A stretch of 12,631 nt of DNA, taken from NCBI GenBank assembly GCA_017853515.1, contig JAFMJK010000042.1:1-12631 (forward strand), in the 5' to 3' direction. The notes beneath the pieces were generated by a model. It was not told the DNA's origin. It worked only from the letters and a program-made list of their open reading frames with translations, and did no database searches. The position numbers were made by a program, and so were the translations under genes. Each line of letters starts with the position of its first letter. Position 1 is the first letter of the stretch. Origin of the DNA: Chthoniobacterales bacterium (GTDB lineage: Bacteria; Verrucomicrobiota; Verrucomicrobiia; Chthoniobacterales; JACTMZ01). Below are positions 7,782-12,631 of this stretch, piece by piece.

Positions 7782-9614
7782 CTAGCGCTTCACCAGCACG
7801 GCTGCCCCGCGCGGCGGCAACGCGACCTTGAGGCCGTCTGATCCAGCCTCGCCGACCACTTTGCCGGAGAGTCGATCCTCCCAAGCACCACCTGCCGGAA
7901 ACGCAGCCTCCTGCAATTCCTCCGAATTGTTCAAGACAACGATGACTTCCTCACCCTCGAGCGCGCGCTTGAAAGCGTAAAGCTGCCTGTCGTCGTCGAT
8001 CAGGATCGTCTCGAAACTTCCCGTGCGCAGCGCGGGCAACTCATTGCGCAAGGCGATGAGCGTTTTGTAGTGAGCCAAAAGCTCGCGATTCACCGCCACC
8101 TTGTCACCCGCTTTCCTCCGCGAACCGTCCGGCAAGGTCACTTCGTCTTCGTAATCCATGTCCTCCCATACCATCGGTTTGCGGCAATCCGGGTCGTTCG
8201 CCCCCCACATGCCCACCTCATCGCCGTAGTAAATCATCGGCGCGCCGACGTAAGTCATCTGCAGGACGGCGAAAAGTTTTTGCGATTCCAATTCCTTCTC
8301 CGTCGGCTTGCGCGGATCGTATTTCCCGTTTTCCACCTTGGAGAAACCGAAATAAGCCTGCCAGTTGCTCGACTCTTCGTTGTCGCGATTGACGATGTGG
8401 GATCCGATGCGATCCGTGTCGTGGCTGCCGAAAAGATTCTGCTGCACCTCGGCCACACCCGCCGGAAACGCCTCGCGCAACTCGCGCAATCTCCGGTCGA
8501 ACTCGCTTGTCTTGATCCGCTTCTTTTCGTCGGCAAAATAATCGGAGCAGGCAAACGCGAAGTTGTAGTTCATCACCGCGTCGAATTCGTCGCCTTCCAA
8601 ATACGGGGCCAATGCGGGGACGGGGTCGATCAGCTCCGCCGTGACGTAGGCCTCGGGATTGGTCTCTTTGACCACCTTGCGCCACTTCTTCCAAAACGGA
8701 TGGCCGACGCAAAAAGCCACATCGAGGCGCCAACCGTCGATGCCGTCGGACGGATCCCCGTCTCCGTCCGGATCCATCCAGCGCCGGGTCGACGCGAAGA
8801 TGTAGTCGCGCGGACCCGCCACGATTCCCTCCTCGTCCTCGCGAAACTCCGGCAAAGTGTGATGCCCGAACCACCCCTCGTAATCGAACTCGGCGCCGGT
8901 CTTTTCATCCCGCCACGAGTTGACCATGAACCAATCGGCATACGGAGAGTCCTGCTGATTTTCCCTCACGTCTTTGAACGGCCAACTCGTCCAACCCATG
9001 TGATTGAACACGCCGTCGAAAATAACGCGAATACCCCGCGCGTGAGCTTCTTTGACCAGCTTGAGCGCAAGCTTGTCGGCCGACGTCCAAACCCACGTCG
9101 CGGGATCGCCGGGCGTTTCCTTCGCCATCATTTCGCGGTCACCCTCCGGATCCGGCCCGAAGTTCGGGTCGATATGATGGTAACTCAGGCCGTCGTATTT
9201 GTGAGACGAGGGCGAATCGAAAACCGGGTTCAGGTAAATCGCGTTGATCCCGAGATCCTGCAGGTAACCGAGCCTGTCGATAATGCCCTGGATGTCCCCT
9301 CCATACCGGCGCCGTTGAATCAGGGCGTGGAAGGGCCAGCGATCCGACTTTTCCCACGGTTGCCGCCTGTACCAGTCGGATGTCCACGGATGGATCTGCC
9401 AGTCCGCATCCGGCTCGTGCGGATACGCCGCCTCGATGTCTTTCTTCTTGGGATCGTTGGATGCATCCCCGTTCCGGAAACGCTCGGGAAAAATCTGATA
9501 CCAGACCGCGTGCTTGGCCCACTGCGGCACGAACTCGGCGGTCTCCTCGGCGGCCTGCGCGGGAACCGTTGTCGCAGCGGCGGCCATCGAGAGGAAAAGG
9601 ACGAGCAACCGCAT
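7782..9614 (-). CDS. Exported GH13 alpha-amylase-family glycoside hydrolase
   Basis: The 610-aa product should cleave alpha-glucosidic linkages in starch-, pullulan- or maltodextrin-like sugars, in the periplasm or outside the cell. Residues 1-21 (MRLLVLFLSMAAAATTVPAQA) form a signal peptide. The GH13 barrel shows region I DGVFNH (200-205), region II GWRLDVAF (294-301, nucleophile Asp298), region III with acid/base Glu327 in TAELID, and region IV GSHDTDR (396-402, Asp399). The early WYQIFPERFRNGD and YGGDIQGIIDRLGYL blocks resemble the neopullulanase/cyclomaltodextrinase side of the family. A DPDGDGDPSDGID segment (281-293) looks like an EF-hand-type calcium loop just before the nucleophile. 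A C-terminal beta domain (about 530-610) follows. Exact specificity is uncertain. The gene begins nine bases after transketolase and is probably cotranscribed with it. Confidence 0.93.
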   Translation of the reverse strand: MRLLVLFLSMAAAATTVPAQAAEETAEFVPQWAKHAVWYQIFPERFRNGDASNDPKKKDIEAAYPHEPDADWQIHPWTSDWYRRQPWEKSDRWPFHALIQRRRYGGDIQGIIDRLGYLQDLGINAIYLNPVFDSPSSHKYDGLSYHHIDPNFGPDPEGDREMMAKETPGDPATWVWTSADKLALKLVKEAHARGIRVIFDGVFNHMGWTSWPFKDVRENQQDSPYADWFMVNSWRDEKTGAEFDYEGWFGHHTLPEFREDEEGIVAGPRDYIFASTRRWMDPDGDGDPSDGIDGWRLDVAFCVGHPFWKKWRKVVKETNPEAYVTAELIDPVPALAPYLEGDEFDAVMNYNFAFACSDYFADEKKRIKTSEFDRRLRELREAFPAGVAEVQQNLFGSHDTDRIGSHIVNRDNEESSNWQAYFGFSKVENGKYDPRKPTEKELESQKLFAVLQMTYVGAPMIYYGDEVGMWGANDPDCRKPMVWEDMDYEDEVTLPDGSRRKAGDKVAVNRELLAHYKTLIALRNELPALRTGSFETILIDDDRQLYAFKRALEGEEVIVVLNNSEELQEAAFPAGGAWEDRLSGKVVGEAGSDGLKVALPPRGAAVLVKR

Positions 9615-9620
9615 CCTCCC
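9615..9620 (-). promoter_or_regulatory. Shine-Dalgarno sequence touching the GH13 start codon
   Basis: On the minus strand GGGAGG directly abuts the ATG, leaving no spacer. Ribosomes normally need about 5-9 bases. A TTG two codons inside the gene (9606-9608) would have six bases of spacing and keep the signal peptide, so either TTG is the true start or translation depends on coupling to the transketolase stop. Confidence 0.5.
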
Positions 9621-9623
9621 GGA

Positions 9624-11612
9624 TCAGCCCTGCAGTTTCCTCGCCGCCTCGAGAATGGCGTCGGTGCTGATCCCCAATGTCTTCATCACCGTTCCGCCGG
9701 GAGCGCTCAGCCCGAAACGGTCGAGGCCGATGACCGCGCCACGAGGCCCGACGAATTCATACCAAGGCTGAGTCACCCCCGCCTCGATGGAAATGCGCCG
9801 CTCGCACGCGGGCGGCAGAACCTCGTCGCGATAGTCTTGCGACTGCCGCTTGAACCGCTCGAAGCAGGGCAACGAAACCACACGCACACCGGCGCCCAGC
9901 TTTCCCGCGGCTTCCATGGCCCACTGCAACTCGCTACCCGTGGCAAGAAGGATGAGATCCAACTTCGCGGACTCTTTGCGTGCGATGTAACCGCCACGGA
10001 AGACGCCTTCGCGCGCCGCCTGCTCCGGAATTTCCCGCAGGGTGGGCAAATTCTGGCGACTCAAAGCCAACAACGTGGGTCCGTCCGCACGCTCGAAAGC
10101 CGCGGCGAAGGCGCCCGCGGTCTCCGCCGGATCTGCCGGACGAATCACGTCCAGATTCGGAATAGCCCGCAGCGCGGCCACCGCCTCGACCGGTTGGTGC
10201 GTCGGACCGTCCTCGCCCACGCCGACCGAATCGTGCGTGAAAATATAGACGACCGGGAGGTGGGAAAGCGCGGCCACGCGGATCGAAGGACGCGCGTAAT
10301 CCGAAAAAACAAGAAAGGTCGCCCCGCTGGCGCGGAAGATCCCGTCGTAGGCGATGCCGTTGAGAATGCCGGCCATGCCGTGCTCGCGGATCCCGAAACG
10401 GATATTGCGTCCCGCATGATTGCGGGCGTCGAAATCGCCGCCGTCTTTGATGTAATTGAGCGTCGAGCCGTGCAGGTCGGCGCTGCCGCTGATGACCAGA
10501 GGCATGGCCTTGGCCACGTGCTGCAGCACCTCGCTGCCCGCTTTGCGCGTGGCCACATCGGGCGCATCGGCGGGATAATCCGGGATGCACTTGAGAAGCT
10601 CGGGTGTCTTTTTGGCCAACGCATCCTCCAGCTCCGTGGCCAAGTCACGGTTGGCTGCTTTCCATGCGGCAAAGCGCGTCTGCCACGCCGCATAAGCCGA
10701 CTCCAAATCGGCCGCATGGCGCGCGAAATATTCCGTCACCTCCGCAGACACATGGAACTTCTCCTCCGGCAACCCAAGGCCCTTTCGCGCCGCCTCGGCG
10801 AAGGCCACTCCGCCCTCCCCGTGCGCCTTGCTCGTGCCCGCCACCTCGGGAATACCTTTTCCGATCAGCGTTTTGGCAATGATCAACTGCGGCTTGCCCT
10901 TGCCCGCTCTCGCATTTTCGTAAGCTCCGAGAAATTCCTCCATGTTCTGACCATCCACTTCCTGCACACCCCATCCATAGGACTTGAAACGTGCCCCCGT
11001 ATCTTCGCTCTGCGTGAAGAGCGCCATGGCATCCAACGTCACGTTGTTCGAGTCATAGATAAGGATGAGATTGTCCAATTGAAGGTGACCGGCCAACGAA
11101 CAGGCCTCGCTCGCCACCCCCTCCTGCAGACATCCGTCGCCGGCCAGACAGACCACCTTGTGGTCGAAGATGGCGTGTTCCGCCGTGTTGAAACGCGCCG
11201 CGCTCATCATCCCGGAGATGGCGAAGCCCACCGCGTTGGCCACGCCTTGGCCGAGCGGACCGGTCGTTGCTTCGACCCCTGGTGTTTCCGCGAATTCCGG
11301 ATGCCCCGGGGTGATGCTGTGCAGTTGGCGGAACTTCTTCACTTGGTCCAGCGGGACGTCATACCCCGCGAGATGCAGCCAGGCGTAAAGAAACATGCTT
11401 CCGTGCCCCGCGGAGAGAATGAACCGGTCGCGGTTGAGCCAGCGCGGTTCCTTCGGATTGTAATGCAGCGCGGCGCCGAAAAGAGCGGCTCCGATTTCCG
11501 CGCAGCCGAGCGGCAGCCCGAGGTGACCGGATTTGCAGGCGGCAACGGCATCGATGGCGAGACCGCGGGCATCGCGCGCGGCCAGAGTGAGAACTTCGCG
11601 GGGCATGGACAT
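9624..11612 (-). CDS. tkt: Transketolase
   Basis: Transketolase transfers two-carbon ketol units between sugar phosphates with thiamine diphosphate, in the non-oxidative pentose phosphate pathway of the cytoplasm. The 662-aa product is full length. Thiamine-site features are KSGHLGLPLG (27-36), the GHG at 69-71, the TPP/metal motif GDGCLQEG (158-165) running to NN at 189-190, KAHG (262-265), and the catalytic glutamate in FGIREHG (Glu410). The pyrimidine-domain stretch FTHDSVGVGEDGPTHQP (458-474) and the C-terminal domain (about 540-662) complete it. The ATG at 11610-11612 gives MSMPREV; an ATG two codons later is equally possible. The frame remains open upstream to 11981, but that part overlaps thrB and is not transketolase-like. 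A weak AAGG precedes the start. Confidence 0.96.
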   Translation of the reverse strand: MSMPREVLTLAARDARGLAIDAVAACKSGHLGLPLGCAEIGAALFGAALHYNPKEPRWLNRDRFILSAGHGSMFLYAWLHLAGYDVPLDQVKKFRQLHSITPGHPEFAETPGVEATTGPLGQGVANAVGFAISGMMSAARFNTAEHAIFDHKVVCLAGDGCLQEGVASEACSLAGHLQLDNLILIYDSNNVTLDAMALFTQSEDTGARFKSYGWGVQEVDGQNMEEFLGAYENARAGKGKPQLIIAKTLIGKGIPEVAGTSKAHGEGGVAFAEAARKGLGLPEEKFHVSAEVTEYFARHAADLESAYAAWQTRFAAWKAANRDLATELEDALAKKTPELLKCIPDYPADAPDVATRKAGSEVLQHVAKAMPLVISGSADLHGSTLNYIKDGGDFDARNHAGRNIRFGIREHGMAGILNGIAYDGIFRASGATFLVFSDYARPSIRVAALSHLPVVYIFTHDSVGVGEDGPTHQPVEAVAALRAIPNLDVIRPADPAETAGAFAAAFERADGPTLLALSRQNLPTLREIPEQAAREGVFRGGYIARKESAKLDLILLATGSELQWAMEAAGKLGAGVRVVSLPCFERFKRQSQDYRDEVLPPACERRISIEAGVTQPWYEFVGPRGAVIGLDRFGLSAPGGTVMKTLGISTDAILEAARKLQG

Positions 11613-11711
11613 AGCCCGCCTTTTTCGCCGCGCCCCCCCGCGCACGGCAAGCAAACTCTGGGAATTCTGATGCACAGCAAGGCCTTTTGCGCCAAACTCC
11701 CCCGCCGGAAA
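11613..11711. promoter_or_regulatory. Divergent spacer between tkt and thrB
   Basis: These 99 bases should carry both promoters (inference). No clear -35/-10 pair and no threonine-type leader peptide or attenuator is visible on the thrB side. An in-frame ATG at 11670-11672 lies in it and could extend ThrB by 14 residues. Confidence 0.35.
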
Positions 11712-12548
11712 ATGAACCAAGCAACCATCCGCGTCCCCGCCACCAGCGCCAATCTCGGCCCGGGCTTCGATTGTCTGGGCATCGCCCTCGATCTGCACAA
11801 CCGCGTCAGCGTGGCACGCGGAGCAAACGGGCAAACCGACCCCATGGTCATGGAAGCCGCCGCGGCCTACTTCCGTCATTCGGGGCGCGAGGGGTTCGAT
11901 TTCTCTTGGTCGATCGAGGGCGATATCCCCCGTTCGCGCGGTCTGGGCAGCAGCGTGGCCGTGCGACTCGGCATCCTGCACGGACTGAACGAAATCGACG
12001 GGCGACCGCTAGACGCCGGCACCCTCTACCGACTCTGTGCCGATCTCGAAGGGCACCCGGACAATGCCGCTCCTGCGGCATTCGGCGGATTTACCGCTGC
12101 GCGGCCGGACGGGATCTACTTCCGTTGCGATATCTCCCCCGAGTTGCGCTTCGTTCTTCTCATCCCCGATCACGAGATCGACACCGATTCCTCGCGCGGC
12201 GTGCTTCCCGCCGAGATCAAGCGCGCCGATGCGGTCCGCTCCGTCGCCAATGCGGCCCTGATCACCGCGGCTTTTGCTTCGCGTGATTATCACCTGCTCC
12301 GCGGCTCTGTCCGCGACTGGTTGCACGAACCTTACCGCGAGAAAACCAATCCTCACCTTCGCCCCGCCGTCGAAGCGGGGATCGGTGCCGGCGCCCTCGG
12401 CGGCTATCTTAGCGGCTCCGGTTCTGCCGTCTGCTGCATTGCCTTGGAGAATCCCGAGCGAATCGCCGAGGCGATGCGGACGGTCTTGCCCGCCGCCCGC
12501 ACCATGATTCTCGGCGCCGACAACACGGGCGTCCGGGCCGTGAACTGA
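11712..12548 (+). CDS. thrB: Homoserine kinase
   Basis: ThrB phosphorylates homoserine with ATP, the step before threonine synthase in threonine formation. The 278-aa protein is a GHMP kinase: the N-terminal ATIRVPATSANLGPGFDCLG (4-23), the ATP-binding IPRSRGLGSSVAV (72-84), EGHPDNAAPAAFGG (113-126), and the C-terminal glycine-rich YLSGSGSAV (232-240). Motif one has GSSVA where many relatives have GSSAA or GSSSA, a mild change. Length is slightly below the E. coli protein. I prefer the ATG at 11712 because family homology begins directly at MNQATIRVPA; the upstream ATG at 11670 would add 14 basic residues. Its TGA overlaps the next gene's ATG by one base, so the two are likely coupled. Other threonine genes are not in view. 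Confidence 0.93.
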   Translation: MNQATIRVPATSANLGPGFDCLGIALDLHNRVSVARGANGQTDPMVMEAAAAYFRHSGREGFDFSWSIEGDIPRSRGLGSSVAVRLGILHGLNEIDGRPLDAGTLYRLCADLEGHPDNAAPAAFGGFTAARPDGIYFRCDISPELRFVLLIPDHEIDTDSSRGVLPAEIKRADAVRSVANAALITAAFASRDYHLLRGSVRDWLHEPYREKTNPHLRPAVEAGIGAGALGGYLSGSGSAVCCIALENPERIAEAMRTVLPAARTMILGADNTGVRAVN

Positions 12549-12631
12549 TGCGCGTCGTCCTCGAGCGCTTCGAACGCTACGCGGTCGACGTTATACTCGA
12601 GCGCAAGGAAGGCGGGCGCGCCAACGCTCTC
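12548..12631 (+). CDS. Start of a gene resembling lpxK (tetraacyldisaccharide 4'-kinase), cut by window edge
   Basis: Twenty-eight codons are visible from the ATG at 12548-12550, beginning MRVVLERFERYAVDVILERK and ending at the window edge. The stretch is charged and helical with no signal peptide. From memory, LpxK proteins of Verrucomicrobiota begin with a similar LERFEQFAVDVILER-type segment before the membrane helix and the P-loop, so LpxK is the best guess: it would phosphorylate the lipid A precursor at the inner membrane. The diagnostic GTGKTP loop would lie beyond the window, so this is tentative. It overlaps thrB by one base (TGATG). Confidence 0.5.
   Translation, partial: MRVVLERFERYAVDVILERKEGGRANAL

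Noticed and set aside
7779..7788. Perfect ten-base palindrome GCGCTAGCGC across the GH13 stop codon.
   Set aside because: It is short, has no loop, and such palindromes are common by chance in GC-rich DNA. It may add to the neighbouring hairpin but does not stand as a feature.
8070..11711. A stop-free frame of more than 1,200 codons on the plus strand, continuous with thrB and antisense to GH13 and tkt.
   Set aside because: Its codons are the exact complements of the tkt and GH13 codons, so it stays open simply because those genes avoid TTA, CTA and TCA. The translation is arginine/histidine-rich and shows no domain; homology for ThrB begins only at 11712.
11613..11981. Upstream extension of transketolase by about 123 codons, crossing the thrB start.
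   Set aside because: The family N-terminus starts at 11612; the extra stretch is antisense to thrB.

Overview
This is a GC-rich, densely packed bacterial chromosomal window of mostly core-metabolism and envelope genes. It carries no phage, transposon, CRISPR, rRNA or tRNA signal. The gene families point to a diderm (outer-membrane) bacterium: an Mla-type lipid transport operon, signal peptides for periplasmic export, and what looks like the start of lpxK. The style of several proteins (MlaD C-terminus, the N-terminus resembling LpxK, the GH13 enzyme) and the scarcity of Shine-Dalgarno sequences fit Verrucomicrobiota best. That placement rests on recalled family resemblance and was not computed.

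Layout. (1) 1-1409, minus: N-terminal 469 codons of carB, running off the left edge. (2) 1518-4154, plus: a small uncharacterised protein followed by mlaE, mlaF and mlaD, packed as an operon. (3) 4155-5443, minus: thyA then folA, overlapping by four bases; folA's stop codon directly abuts mlaD's stop codon on the other strand. (4) 5537-6325, plus: a WalJ/YycJ-like metallo-beta-lactamase-fold protein, divergent from thyA. (5) 6453-6869, minus: mscL. (6) 6920-7684, plus: a periplasmic amino-acid-type solute-binding protein with no permease or ATPase beside it. (7) 7782-11612, minus: transketolase followed nine bases later by an exported GH13 alpha-amylase-family enzyme. (8) 11712-12631, plus: homoserine kinase (thrB), whose stop overlaps the start of a truncated gene that resembles lpxK.

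How the genes work together. MlaE, MlaF and MlaD form the inner-membrane permease, ATPase and periplasmic MCE ring of a phospholipid transporter. ThyA and FolA are a classic functional pair: ThyA oxidises methylenetetrahydrofolate to dihydrofolate and FolA reduces it again. CarB supplies carbamoyl phosphate for pyrimidines and arginine. Transketolase and the GH13 enzyme share a transcript by position only; their link (sugar supply to the pentose phosphate pathway) is inferred.

All intergenic gaps are under 130 bases. The two convergent gaps with room for it hold inverted repeats; the one at 7707-7764 is strong. I did not find a convincing new multi-gene system. The points most worth following up are the small protein fused by position to the mla operon, the long hairpin at 7707-7764, and the transketolase-GH13 pairing.
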